Part shown: positions 26,330 to 39,244 of the stretch, one piece after another | Position numbering within the stretch: the stretch's first letter is position 1 | Layout: the number at the start of each line of letters is the position of its first letter | Assembly (NCBI GenBank): GCA_029207755.1 | Contig: JARCOQ010000008.1 | Location: 28,261,021 to 28,325,020, forward strand | Source: Chamaea fasciata | Taxonomy: Eukaryota > Chordata > Aves > Passeriformes > Sylviidae | Direction: 5' to 3' | DNA: 64,000 bases | Translations under genes and position numbers: made by a program | The notes under the pieces: generated by a model | What the model was told of the DNA's origin: nothing | Databases searched by the model: none | What the model saw: the letters and a program-made list of their open reading frames with translations, nothing else

Positions 26330-26640
26330 ATGTGCGGCTCAGCTCCCGGGCCCGGGATGGGTCGGGACGCCGCGTCCCAGGCAGGAGGAGCCCGGCAGTG
26401 AGCACACCGCGCTGAGCAGCGGCGGCCCCAGCGCCGGCTCCGCAGGATGCGGGAGCTCTGCCGGGCTCCGTGGGCAGCTCCCCCACACAAACACGGGCTC
26501 GCTGGGCGGGGAGACCGCGGGAGGCAGCCCCTGGTCCCCAGGACAGGCTGCAGCAGGAGCTGGCTGTGCTCGCGTGTGGAACTCAATAGGTCACGGCTCC
26601 CGCATCGACTGCTCTTGTCAAGGTGCGCATTAAACCCATC
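26330..26640. promoter_or_regulatory. Intragenic orphan CpG island
   Basis: A stretch of about 310 bp is strongly GC-rich with roughly 29 CpG dinucleotides by my count, in an AT-rich CpG-poor intron. It includes cccgggcccgggatgggtcg and agcggcggccccagcgccgg. Both edges return abruptly to AT-rich sequence. Open frames cross it on both strands but none matches a known family, as expected for GC-rich DNA with few stops. On the minus strand a consensus-like donor (cagaa then gtaaga, GT at 26314-26313) follows directly, so a transcript starting here could splice toward downstream SEMA5B exons. Plausible roles are alternative promoter, silencer or enhancer; the sequence alone does not decide. Confidence 0.6.
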
Positions 26641-27647
26641 CTGTGCTGGAGCCCTCAGTGACGATCTTGTCACAGAGCCTTAACTGGGACAGGAGCAATT
26701 CGGAAATGCGTTCTGTGCCTTGCAGTATGCCAGCCTTTACAGCTAGCAAATAAACCAGTCCCGTGCCTAAAAAATATCCCACATACCTTAAGTAAAAAAT
26801 CGAATTTTTGCATAAATCTCATTTTGTGCAAATGTTGGCTCAGGTAAGGTGTTGCCTACAACAAGAGGCTGATTTGCCTCTCAGAACATCTGCAGGGCTG
26901 TGTTTGTTGACAGCACCACAGATGAGTGAGTTCGTCAGAGCAGGGGACAGCGCATGCAGATCTCCCAGAGCCTCCTGGAACTGCTGGAGTGGGAAGCAGC
27001 CCACAGAGAAAAAGGGCTAAACATGCAAACCAGAACGAATTTTGCAATGATAAAGAAGCAACATTGGTAACAGGAAATGAGAAGTCCAAGGAATTTATTT
27101 TTCTTTTGATTTTCATTTTTTTCTCTTCCCTTTCCAAAGTATGTCTAATGGTCCTGACTGTAAGTTGCAAGAAATAAGAGCATTAGTCTTCATTCCCTAC
27201 ACATAAAATGCCTGACAGGGTTTTATCAAATAAAGAGTCCAATATGCTACTGTTATCAGTAAGTGACTTCAGCAGCTAATTAAATTCTCAGTTCCTAAAT
27301 CCTGCTCATAATGTCTGCTGACAAAGACCAAAACCCCTGTAGTAATTCTGGCTTTTAGGTGAGGTGAGGCTGGGAAGGAGGGAATGACAACCAACAAATT
27401 GCCCAGGGAAGCAGGCTGGCAATCCACAGCTGACATCCATCATGTAAACCTCACTTCACTGTGTGAGCATAACAGGGTAGTTCCCCTCTGGATGCAAATC
27501 AGCTCCCTGGCCTTCACTACTCCAGGAAGGCTGCCCTGCTTAAAGTACAAATCCAAACAGGTACAGCTCCTGGACCTCCTCTATAGGGGTGCCATCTCTG
27601 TGTATGTGATCCTCCCGTGTATGAGTACATACACAAAAATAGAGATG

Positions 27648-27678
<31 letters not shown>

Positions 27679-27692
27679 ACAAATAAATAAAT
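27648..27692. repeat. (TAAA)n microsatellite
   Basis: About eleven TAAA units with one C interruption at 27680 (aaac). Confidence 0.96.
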
Positions 27693-30169
27693 GAGAACTT
27701 CCTATACCATGCCTAAATACTCACTTTAGAGAGCAATTAAATTGATCATGACTAGACAGTAGACTCTGAGCCAGTTTAGCAGACAGTATGTTCTGAACTC
27801 AGAGAATTCTCAAAGGAAAACTGGCATTTATTTAAAGCTAAACCTGGGCTTAAAAGCTTTTCTGGTTATGAATGGACTCATGAGCTGGGTTCTCTCAGAC
27901 AGAGGGGATGTTGTGTTCAGAAATCACTCACCACTATGGACTGTGAGAAAAGATTTGCTTTCTCTGCTCTCTGAATTTCAGCTGATGAGTAACATCAGCA
28001 CAAGTCTGGTCCCCAGCTCAGATGCTGGAGCCCATCAGAGAGTACAGTTCCCTGCAGTGAGGAGCTGGAGAAGTGTGTCCTTGAAGGATGAGGTGTGGCC
28101 TTCAGACATGGTCACCTCCAGTCTGACATGCATTATTTTCATCCTTCATCTCTCACTCCACGAAGAAAATTCTCTCTTATATAAATCTTGGGAAGGATGA
28201 CTTGCACCTGAAAGCTGCAATCTGGCTCCTGACCAGTCGTTTTAAGGAAGAGAATATTCAGGGAGTAGATTTTATTTGGGAACCCAAAACCATAAGAATA
28301 AATAGCTGAATTTACCAGAAAGTTTTTCCAGCCAATATAAGCTTTATTATGGAATAGCTCTAAACCTCTAGGCTGAGAGTGAGAGGTTTTAGGTGCAGCT
28401 TTGGAAGGTGATTTATGAATAGATTTATATGTTAATCTGTTAATAAAAAATGTTTCATACTGATAAAATATGTGACAACCAGGACTCAGCTATGAGCTAC
28501 ATATTAAAAACTGCATCTGCTCTAGTAGAGGTCTTTTGATTATGTTTTTAAATGAGGGAACTGCATTGGCCTGAAAATAAATAAATAAACATTGTATCTA
28601 GAAATATGTGCCGCATAATTCAAATACATATCTGGGAATCTGCAAGAAACAAATAATAAACTGCTTCTGGAAAGTGAAGCTTATTCCTAAACATTTCAAA
28701 ATAGAGTTCCTGTCAAGAAACTCAATGGTACATAAAGATAGGCAAAGTATTCTTATTCTTTTCCAAAATTACTTCCCAAACTGGATTTTAAATTGGATAA
28801 TAATCTTCACATTCCAACTAGATTGAAGAAATAAATACCTTCAGTGAAGTTGGACAAGCTCAGCCCTGGGCTTGCACTGCATTTTCAATGCCTAATTTTT
28901 TCATGATCTTTGAAAGGATACTTTGAAAAATAGGAACAGCTCTGGCTCAAGGATGTTTCTGCAGGGAAATGTGAAATACAATACTTTTAGCTCTCTTTTA
29001 CTGGAAAACCCCCACAGGACTATATAAAGAAGTGCTACAGCCCTATTTCACATCTTGAACACCAGGCAGACAAAGGGGGCAGATGAACTTTACCTCAGGC
29101 ATCCATGTGCAGAGCCAGCAGCACGAATTTGGCCCTCCAAGCCGCATCTGGTGCCTACCCAGCAACTCTCTGGGAGGGAAGACTAATCTAACATTTGCAA
29201 GTTTTCTGATAAGTGCCAGGGCTCTATGAACATATTGTGAATGCTTAATATCTCTCAGTGAAGTATTTTCTACAGGAAAGATTACTTGAGTGACAATTTG
29301 TGCTGTAAACTATATTACTCACTGTTCCCTGTTGATTTTGTTTATCATATTTTATTCAACTATACAGAGAAAAACCAAGTTAAACTCTGCCACCTGTCCT
29401 CACACTTTTATACACACTTCTATGCTTACAGAGCATGTTTCTCATCAGCAGACGTGTGGCACTACTGAGCCCTAAATAAGTAGAAAATAATACATTTAAT
29501 GCTTGGTTTGATTCAAAGTGCAAAAGACAAAACCTGTTCCATTTGTTGCTATGTGACATATTGAGAACTGATAGGCAAGTTTTATTATTATTAACTACAC
29601 TTTGTTGATACATGATGTTGATTTACCAGTGATTATGCCACAGAGTTAAAGATCCCTTCAGGGAGTAGCAGGGAGGGAAGTGTGTCTTCAGGAACAGCTG
29701 CGCAGTTTAAGAGCTTCATCTCTGTAGCAGGGATGTTGCTGCTTCTTAGACCAAGGGAAGAAAAACTGGAGTAAAACGATCCTTATCAAAAAACGCACTG
29801 GATAGGTGGCTGCAGTTTATCTTCTACAGGACACTATGGAAATGTTTTGTCTCTATTTCAGGTTTTAAAAAAATGCTTATTCCAAAATCCCAACAATATA
29901 AGAAGAAAGAAATTTATTTCAGTAAGGTTCAGATCATGATTTAAGAGCTGATACTGCCTCAGTATATTGATAAATTACTTTAAGCTTGGTTTTAAGTCTT
30001 ATGCCTCAGTGGGACTTAGAAGTTCATCAAGGTTTGTCCTACTGACTGGGTAGCACTATCCAAAGCGCCCCTATGAATATAGGGGATCTTATTTAGAAAT
30101 GTGGAGCCAAATTTCATAAGCAAATGAAGTTATGTGTTCTGTAGCATTTTGGTGTTTTGCAGTGGGGTA

Positions 30170-30206
30170 CCAGTAGATCTGTAATTGTAGATCTTGGTGC
30201 TACTGG
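30170..30206. repeat. Imperfect hairpin
   Basis: The outer arms ccagtag and ctactgg are complementary and enclose a second complementary pair, agatct and agatct, with an asymmetric bulge and a short loop. Confidence 0.55.
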
Positions 30207-30342
30207 ACAGTGTGGAACTCCAGAGGCAATCCTTCCTAATTCAGGTTTATGACTACTGGGGAACTCACACACTGTCTCTCCGCACTTAAGCCACACTTCA
30301 ATTTTTCTCCTTAGGAAAAAAATAATAAATTGTCCCTTAAAA

Positions 30343-30414
30343 TTTTGTTTGTTTGTTTGTTTGTTGGTTTTTTGTTTGTTTGTTTGTTGGGGGTTGGGGT
30401 TTTGTTTTTTTTTT
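30343..30414. repeat. GTTT-rich, G/T-only low-complexity tract
   Basis: 72 bases contain only G and T on the plus strand. They start as GTTT repeats, pass through gttgggggttggggt and end in poly-T. On the SEMA5B sense strand the tract is A/C-only. Confidence 0.95.
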
Positions 30415-30670
30415 CCTTTGGTCGTTTTTAGGTGAAATAACTTAGGTCTTCCAAATAGTTTTGCAATAGGTGTACTTATTTATTCTTTCACAGACTATTT
30501 TAAATACTTAAAATACTACTAGTCTGACATACCAGCATACAAACTTCACAGGGCTGCTTAAAAACTTTTTTATAAGAGATCTTCCACTAAAACAAGCAAT
30601 TGAAACCAAAATATTTTATTAAATTCTAATATTTTCTATTACACTTACCAGATGAGAGTCTTAGATCCAT

Positions 30671-30752
30671 AGAGAAGGGAAAAGGAAATAAAAAGAAGAA
30701 AGAGGAAAGGAAAATGAAAAGGAAAGAGGAAAGGGAAAGGGGAAAAAGGAGG
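30671..30752. repeat. Polypurine (GA-rich) tract
   Basis: 82 bases of A and G are interrupted only by T at 30689 and 30715. They consist of irregular aaagg and gaaa units. On the SEMA5B sense strand this is a long polypyrimidine tract. Confidence 0.95.
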
Positions 30753-33700
30753 CCCCAAACAAACATGGGCAATTGTTTGAGATGAGAGAAATGCACATGT
30801 AAATGCTCTCTTTTGAGGTTTCAGAAAATAACTTGACCCAGAGTATTTGCATGCAATTAACCACATGTCTATCTCACTCTTCTTCAGATTTCACAAAAAT
30901 GTCAAAGCGGCTTGTTTTCATCTCAGTGCAAAAACGCTGAAAATCTTTGTATCTCGAAAAGGTTGGAAAAAAAAAATTCCTACTCGGTTTAATTGAAAAC
31001 TAAGAATCCAGGTAAAATCACACTGAGTAAGGGGTAGGCACTGTACTGTGATTTATGAAATGGCAGCCAAACAGCCTGCTTTTACCACACACCCCAGAGT
31101 AGCATTCCTTGCTAAGAAATCCCAATCACTATTGTGAGTTTTTAAAAATTTGCTTAAAAGCTTGTTTTTAAAATGACCCTTCCACCTACTCTATTAATTA
31201 CCAACTCCAGTATAAAACTGACTTTTCTGTGGTCTCACCGTGAAAGCTGCAGATTAGGAGCTAGCCTTGTTTCAGCTCCATGCATAAATTAAACAGTATG
31301 CTCTCCAAGTGCACATCATTTAAAAGAAGTGTTCTATAAAATGTCTAATAACAACAGTTTACAATACATATAACACAATCATTTAAAGACAGACATGAAA
31401 CAGAGATTTTGTTTAAAAGGGATGCTTAAGATTTAGGGAAGAGTATCCATTTTAAAATTGTGCTTCTTGACTGCTGCAAGAATTTAATGCTACATGTCAA
31501 AGTTTCCAATATTAACAGATGCTTTTGGATTCCCCACCTCATGATGCTGATTTTCAGTAATCCTTTAACAAGGTGCTTCAATTTTGGCAAGAAAAAGAGG
31601 TAGACAAAATCACAAATGATCCCCAAAATACCTGGGCCATAACTCCCTTATGGATATTGAAGATCAGCCAAAGATGTTTTTCACAAAAGTATTAACGATC
31701 ACCCAAGTTCTCACACCAGTAAAACTCATTTGGTGAAAAGCTTCACAGATTCTAAATGAAATTTCTGAAACCCATTTTGGAAACAAAGAGAGAAGGAGGA
31801 AAAGTCTCTGAGAAGTTGGCACATTTGGTTCTGTGGAGCAGGAAATGAGCTTGTTCTGTCTCAGTTTTTGCTCCACTCCACTCACTAGTTCTCATGTAAA
31901 AGATTAGTGCCTTGGAGAAATAACCTCAGCAGAACCAACAGAAAATTCTAAGTGAGGAGGAAACATCAACACATGGTAGAGCAGATGAGAGATAAGAAAG
32001 GAAAATAATTGACCCCTTATTATAAATGGGCCCAAGAGCTGACACATCCCAAAATCGACCTCTCTTCCTTCACTCCCCTGAAATCAAGATTCTTCTATAG
32101 AGTAACGCTGGTTTTTTACACAATCCCTTATCAATAACTTCCCAGTTAATACTAAATTTTGTCGTTTAGTTTACTGCAATTCCAAGACAATAACTTCCTA
32201 TCTAAACTATGCAGCATGCCTCTTTCCCACAGGAACCATGCAGCCTCAGGATACAGCACAAGAACACTTAGGAAAAAACAGCTTTATACTTCATCAAGCC
32301 ATGCTTAGAGGGGTACATTCCTCTCACTGCCAGGCTTTGTCCCACAGCCAACATATCCTGACGTCTCCACAGACCTTGCTCCTCATGTTTCTGCCCACAC
32401 CTCATGGAAGTACAAATGCAAGGGAGCAGGTATCTGTCAGCATAAACCAGCACCATGAAGCAGATTTAGCACCACTGGTAGGATAACAATGAAGTTGCAT
32501 GAGCAGAAATAAATCAGAATACAATCTCAAGATGAAAAACTATCCTGATTCAGGCCTGGCAAGATCCAGACTGTATTTCATTTACAAGCAATGAGGAGAT
32601 ACAAAATAATGCAAATTACCATTGTGATTATTTTTTGAACTGCACTCTCACCCCTATAGAACTAAATGCAAGTTCCTTGCATTTCTTGTCTCACTTTCTG
32701 ATCTGACCTTTAAAATGATGCCGGGCAAAGGGAAGGTGGTGCCTTTAAACCGCATCATGAGCTTTATGGAGACAAGCCAAGCAGCTACTTAGGCAACCAT
32801 TAGGTCGGGAAACAATCACTTCCATCATTCCCAACACGTGTGTCAACATAATTCCATGCTCTCTTTGTCATGCAAAAAGTCTTGGCAAAGTAACCGGATA
32901 CACCCAGAAAGCAGGAGCGAACTAAGCTCATTATGTTAACCGGAGATCCCACAGCAACCTCCAGCGCCATAGAAGGAGACTTCCCATGTTTTGCAGCATA
33001 GAAAAGGAAACTCACTGCACTGAAGAGGGCCAAGCCTGGCTTCAGAAGTGTATGAGGGAGATTGACAATTGGGTTTTGTGGAAGGGGATCCCTGACAAGC
33101 ACAAGAGGCTGTCAGGCAGTGTGATAACTGGTGTTGTAGAAGGTATGACACCTCTCATAACTACGAGACTTCTCTCTCCTATGTGATTGCTGGAAACCTT
33201 CCAGCCATGCTAATATGGCTCTGCAAAAAGGAAGGCACTGCCAAATGGGAGTTGCAGCTTCTCTAACTCCTTATTGTTGTCACTGGTAACTCCGGACTTT
33301 GTTTTCCTTTTAAAGGAAGATTCAATGCATTTTACAACCATTAAACATCTTTTCTTCTCTCCAGCTATACTTGTAACTCTTACTAACAGCAAAAGGCTTG
33401 TGCACATCAGAATGGCTGGCAATACTACTCTAATGGCTTCTTTGTGTGGTCAGGTATAGGAGCAAGGCCTCTCTGTCTGCCTGAAAAAAAATGCTGAATA
33501 CTTCTTTGGTGATCTAGCAACTACAGAAGATGGTAAGTATCCCAGAGCATAAGCGTCAATTTATTTAAAGATAAGCAGCTGGTGTTTTCATTAACAATTT
33601 TTGCTGCATCCTTCAATTCCAGATTCAGTGCAGTGAGAGTAAAGTCATAATAGTGCTGGATATTTTCAAGCTCCTTTTAAACTTCAGCTGCTTTACCTTG

Positions 33701-34230
33701 GCAAAGGCAATAGTAACACACATTTTTCCCTTTTGCCTCTTGAATGCTTGCAAGTCCAACGGCAGTTTTAGTAATGCATTCAACAAAACACAGCTCCTCA
33801 ACAATCCATGTTCACAACGGCCTACAAGGTCTAAAATGAGGATGGATGAGATTCATAAAACCTTCTCCAGCATGTCGCTGACATCTCTACAGAAAGCCAA
33901 GGATTTCGATTGATTGTTGTGTTTAAGCCTGTATCAGTCACACTACATGCTTCCTTCCTTAAGATACCGTATTTTTGGCAGACGCCATTACCACCCAAAT
34001 ACTCGAGAATCAAAACCAGAGAGCACCATCCAAGTGAGCAGGTGTAGCAGAACTCTCCCCTCAGCATTATCGCTGGAGTGGGAATAAGCATTTGGTTCTG
34101 ACTTTGTCTTCTCCCTGCTCCACCACTTCGGGCAAATTTACACTATACAGGCTTCTGAAAATGTACATCAAATATTACAGAACTTTCATTAACAAGTCAA
34201 ATAAAATAAGAGAGTAAAAAGTGAACATAC

Positions 34231-34276
34231 CTGAATAAGAGAAACGTTGTGCAGACTAAGTCTGAAGAGGTAGTTC
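34231..34276 (-). CDS. SEMA5B: SEMA5B coding exon, 46 bp (sema domain)
   Basis: This very short exon reads G followed by 15 codons, NYLFRLSLHNVSLIQ. The leading G completes the Arg codon begun by AG at the end of the 49257 exon, restoring the GARNYLFRL motif shared by class 5 semaphorins. The acceptor is tgttcatgcag and the donor is gtatgttc. N-V-S is a potential N-glycosylation sequon. The exon lies between introns of about 15 kb and 23 kb. At 46 bp it is not a multiple of three, so skipping it would shift the frame. It was found by following the frame and is too short for gene finders that need long open frames. Confidence 0.95.
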
Positions 34277-37200
34277 CTGCATGAACAAGCAGAAAAATTA
34301 CAAACTATTAGGCTACCAAAGAAGGAAGGGAAAAGTTATTAAAGCAAGTAATGGTTTTTGGTCATTCATGTCTACAAACAAAAGGTTTTCCTGGACTCGT
34401 CTCCACAGAATACAAAAGCAGTTATATGCCTGTTCACTGACTTGTTCATCAGTATCTTAGTGAACCTGGAAGCAAAGTTCTGAGCAGGTCCTAGTATTAA
34501 ATATTCCAGAATCCATAATGAAGAACCACAATGAAATCCCAGCCACAAAGGGTCACTTGCAAATTCTCAGCAGGTTTTGGTTGAAGTCCATATGGGCTGC
34601 AGTCATGTTTTTCACTGAATTCTGAGAAAACTGGGATTGGACAGAAGCCAGCTGGAGCAGAGCTAACTTCCTAGTATGCTCCCCCAAGCCTGTTCTTGTG
34701 GGAATTCCCATTCAGGACTTCGTGGAAGAGAAGAGAGCAGATACTTCTCAGTGGAATCTCTCTGCACAGAAAATCAGCAGGGAAATCAAGGCAGTGACTG
34801 CAGATATTCCCAATCCTCCTGTCATCGTCTCTTCACAGCCAAAGCAAGGGAATTCCTGACAGAAGTCACTGTAGCATGAGATACCACATATGAGCTCAGC
34901 TACTGTCACCCTTCTCAATTTCATATCCCATCACAAATAGGAGGCACCACATATTTGCATAAACATCTATAAAAAAGGCTTAGTTAACAGGATTTATCTC
35001 ACATTTTTGCTTGCTAAGACAAGGCAGTTACCAGGAATCAGCTGACATATTAAGCCATACAGACTGGATTGTGTGCTTGAGGCTTTTGGCCATGTCTGAC
35101 TTCATTATTTTGCATCCTATCTGTCAGAAGGTCTAAAGAGCTGTGATCCTTCTCCAACATCACTGACACCACAATCTCCCAGAGAATACACATTTATATC
35201 ATACAAGGTGAACTGAACTACACTTCTGGAAGTGGCTCTGTTTAAATGGTAGAAAGTACCGTTTTGATGATACAGGTTCATCTGCTCTAGAAATGCCAGT
35301 ATACAGACATTCCCCCACATAGTGAAGATGCAAGTTCCAGTCCTAGGTCAGTTACCCCAGAAGAAAGATCCTAATAGTGATGAAAAGGTCCTAAGGACTC
35401 TTCTGAAGAGCCTTCTTTAGGGTCAGTACAGCAGCACACCCTGACCAGGCAAAGAAAGTATTTCAAACTTCAGTAGTGAGAGGTTCATACTGGGTCACAA
35501 TGACCACGACAAGGCTTGAGCAAATTTTCCTTTTTCTGTTATCTATCACTTGTGTATCATCTAAGCCATAAGCATGGAGTTACCTGTGTACTTTTTCCCA
35601 GTTCTATAAATAAATCAAAAGCTCTCAAATGCTGCTGACTGTTAATAAAGAAGGATGGGGACAAGGATAATAGGGAACTTGGGAAGTCAAACTCCTGATA
35701 CTAAATCTTCAGCTGATACAGCTCTGACTTGTTCTTGACTTGCACCATTGTATTTTGTACTGGGACAGGTTACCCAGAGAAGAATGAGATCCAATAGCAA
35801 TATCTGAAGAAAATATACACCTGCTATAGGTACACAGAGAAGTATACAGACACACACACAGAGGAAATCTCCATCCTCTCTCCTTGTTCTGTCACTGAAG
35901 ATCCAGCAGTTCTTTTGTACAGTCTGAAACTCTATTCTGTCTCAAAGGGCTGCATACTTGGCCCCCCCCAAAAGATTTGTTAACTCTTTAGCATCAGCAT
36001 CAGACTTAAATAAAGGTGCATGCAGCAGACCAGAAGCACTAAGCCACACACAGCTAAAATTTCAAAATGGAGCTAAATTCTCATCCAGCGACAGATCTGA
36101 CCGCTCTCTTAGAACACCACATAGCTACTCACACCAAAATCTTCATGCAGCTCCAGGACATGAGGTATCATGGAATAAGCCTTCTGCTGGGGAAAGCCTC
36201 CAATCTTACAATACCCTCAGGAAAAAAGTTCTCATAACTAGGGACTTGAAGTTTCTCTCCTGTTGTTAAGCATGCTATTTAAATGCATTGATTTTGGAAG
36301 TCTCATAATGCAGATTTCAGCTCCTTGTTCTAGGCTTGAAAAAAGCTGGACAGTTTGACTAGGTAATAAGTTTTAATATTAGGCTTTTTTTTTTTTCCCT
36401 GATAGCACTGCAGAGCAAATTCAACCAAAATATCTTCAATGAAAAAGACATATCCAAAGGTCACAATTTTCACTGCACTCAGCCAAAACAGATGCTGACA
36501 GGGATAGTGTCCATTTCAATAAAGCCAGTCTGCTCTCTCAGTGACTGCTATGTAGCACCTGGACAAAGCCACTCGGTGGCTGAAACCTAAGCCAAGCAGG
36601 AACATAGTGCTAATGTGAATAGCACAATGATCTTCCAAAAGCTTTATCCTAACTTTAGCTTTCTAAGTCTGACCTTGGGGCTTTCCTACAGAAAGGAGGG
36701 TTTCCCTATGTTTTTTATCAGCTTGCCTCACCTGGTGTCTGTACAGGCACTGGCAGTTTCTTTTTGTATGTTTGATCCTTCTCACATCTTACCAGCAGCC
36801 ATACAAACACCTGTAGGCAAACCAGGCTATCAGAGACACCTACTGACTCCAGCTGACCTGCCCAGCTAGAACTGACTAATCCTTAATTAATAACATGCTC
36901 TTTTGACCATACTTGTTCTGTAAAGCTGTACCAGGAACAAAACGCCAAAGGGAAACATCTGCTGAATCAGACAGTGCCATTTTTATGAATTGCATTTTAA
37001 CTGCAATTTCAGTCCAAGAATGAGCAAGGTCTCTGAATTACAGGCATGCTTTATTGTAGCTAGAATTGCCCCATTTGTGTCCTTTTTTTCTGCTTGTGTT
37101 TGAAGTTATGTCTGTTTAATACCTTGCTGAACTATAATTTAGAGCAGCTGAAGGAATATGATTAAGCACTATATAAGAACATTGAGATCTCCACATGAAT

Positions 37201-37909
37201 GCATGAGGTACCTTCTTAGTCTTTTTTTTCTGTCTTTTTCTTTCCCTCCCATCTTCTCTTGTAAGGGAATGCTGGTCAATTTCTTTCTCTCCTAAATTAA
37301 ACCCACTGGACTAGGCCAGAAGAGCAATTGCTTGGTGCAGCCAGGATATTTTAATATCCTCCTTCTTCTGTATGAAAAACTGGTGCACAAATTTGGAGGG
37401 ATAGGACAACCTTCTTAACTGCTGTCCTGAAAGGTCACACAACTTCACAGTTAAACCTAAGCTTTGTTTTAACCCAGATTTGGCTGCATTTCAGCCACCT
37501 CCAGAGCAAATGACTACACTCCTCTGAGTACTCTGGGACAAATGACATTATGCCTCAATCTACTTATTAATATTATGACTAACCTTATTTTTTTCATAAA
37601 CATCACTGCCTTTCTGAAAATGCCCATGTTAAACAGTAATGAATGCCCTGAAGTCTCAGGCGAGGCTGTAGTTTTGTTGCATTCAGACACAGAGGGGATT
37701 GATGATGGTTCCTCTGGAGATTGATTCGCAGCCAATGCCTGTCCAAACAACCTGGGGGCAGATCCTCTCTCTGTCACCTCTGATTGCAGTGGGGTATTAT
37801 TCCCCAGCTCAGATATACAAAGTTAGCTGCTCTAAAGATTGTCTGGCTCTATAAAACCTAGGCTTAAAGAATTTGGCATCTGAATATATACAGAAGAGAG
37901 AAGAAGATA

Positions 37910-38025
37910 CATCATTCTCATTTAATTTTAAAGCACAGATTGAGCAATTTAGCCAGCATCACAGAACATATCTGCAGCACAACCAGGAGATGATCTCCTG
38001 GACCATTAGTTTATGCCCTAGTTAG
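37910..38025. mobile_element. Possible ancient MIR-like relic
   Basis: It shows agattgagcaatttagccag followed by catcacagaacatatctgca and aaccaggagatgatctcctg. This parallels the MIR core order (ttaagtaacttgcc, ggtcacacagc, aacccaggtctcctg). It is weak and could be chance. Confidence 0.35.
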
Positions 38026-39244
38026 GAGAATAACTCGCACCCAAAGTTGGAGCACAGCACGTAAACCTGTGAAGTGTCATTTCCGCTCATGAGTAGGTGT
38101 TGAATTACTTTCTTAACTGGGAGCTCTATCCTGTGAGCATATGAATGGAGTCAAGCTGCAGCAGAAATCCTTTAAATGAAAGTATTTGTTAATTGGCTTC
38201 ATAATTTGTATTTGGCTGCTTGTAAAATGATTAAGTGCTCACTGTGCCTGGTACCACAAAACACACATACCAGAGCAGCAAGAGAGCAGCTGAGATGTGA
38301 TTCAGGGAAGGGTGTGGAAGAATATACCCACTTAAATCTGTTTGCCATGACATTTACAAGTCAAATCTGCTTATTAAGTATTTATTTCATGTAGCCAATA
38401 GCACCCTGGGTGAACTTTCTAACATGGTGCCCATGCACTTGTTCACACATTGCCTGGCCTTGAAACAATTTACTTTGAAGGCAGAGCACTTTGGCTATGA
38501 TACCACTGAGCAACAGAGATACAAGACAAATTTAATCCTTTTCATTGGGAAGCCACATAACAAGAGTTCATTAATAATAACAGAGACCCTTCTTAGGAGC
38601 TCTGAAACCATAAGCGTTGCAACACACTTCAGTCATTTATTCAGGCCTCCTCCTCAGTGCCTCTTTTCAGGCACCACATCTGTCAGCACTGTACTGGCTG
38701 ATTAAAAGGTGCTTCCTCCTAATTAAGAGAGAGCAGCTTTTCAGTTCTGCTGTGGTAGATCAAGAGGAACATCCCTGCAGTTGATGGACTGATCATGTAT
38801 AAATAAAAGCCGATCTTAACTTCAGATTTTTTTTTTTTTGCTATTGAAATGAGTGAGGCTTGTTCACATTTCCTAACTCCTCACACACCAATAGGTAAGA
38901 AAACCTCTCTATATTTCAGAATAACCCCCCTGCTATCAAATTTGGAGCCATGAGAGCTCACATGCTGACCACCACCAGAACGTCTCAGCACTTGGACATG
39001 CACACAGAAACCAACAATATGCTGCCTTAACTCAGCTGGTCTCTGTCACTATATACTACACCTGCTCAGTTGTTGCCACTTCCCTGTACCTCATAGTACG
39101 TGTAAGAAGCTCCCCCCTCCCTCCCTACAGGGCAGGCTGTCTTAAGCTCCCACTCTTTCTAGCAATTACTCTGCAAGTAGAAACGAAGCCAAAAGAAGCT
39201 GATAATAATGTTTGATCATGCATAAAAAATACACGTTGAGAGAA

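Larger units (their letters stand above)
10831..34230 (-). other. SEMA5B: SEMA5B intron (about 23.4 kb)
   Basis: This is the largest intron in the window. It contains an orphan CpG island (about 26330-26640), L3/MIR-like relics near 18455-18610 and 24920-25010, AAAC, TAAA and GTTT microsatellites, an 82 bp polypurine tract at 30671-30752, and a small hairpin at 30170-30206. Several chance open frames of 80-140 codons occur on both strands without family matches. I recognise no exon between 10831 and 34230, but a small alternative exon could be missed by eye. Confidence 0.85.

Noticed and set aside
26311..26683. Overlapping 78-120 codon frames in the CpG island as protein genes
   Set aside because: Frames are open on both strands because GC-rich DNA has few stops. 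They have repetitive Ala/Gly/Arg/Pro composition, no known motif, and phases that do not fit downstream SEMA5B exons.
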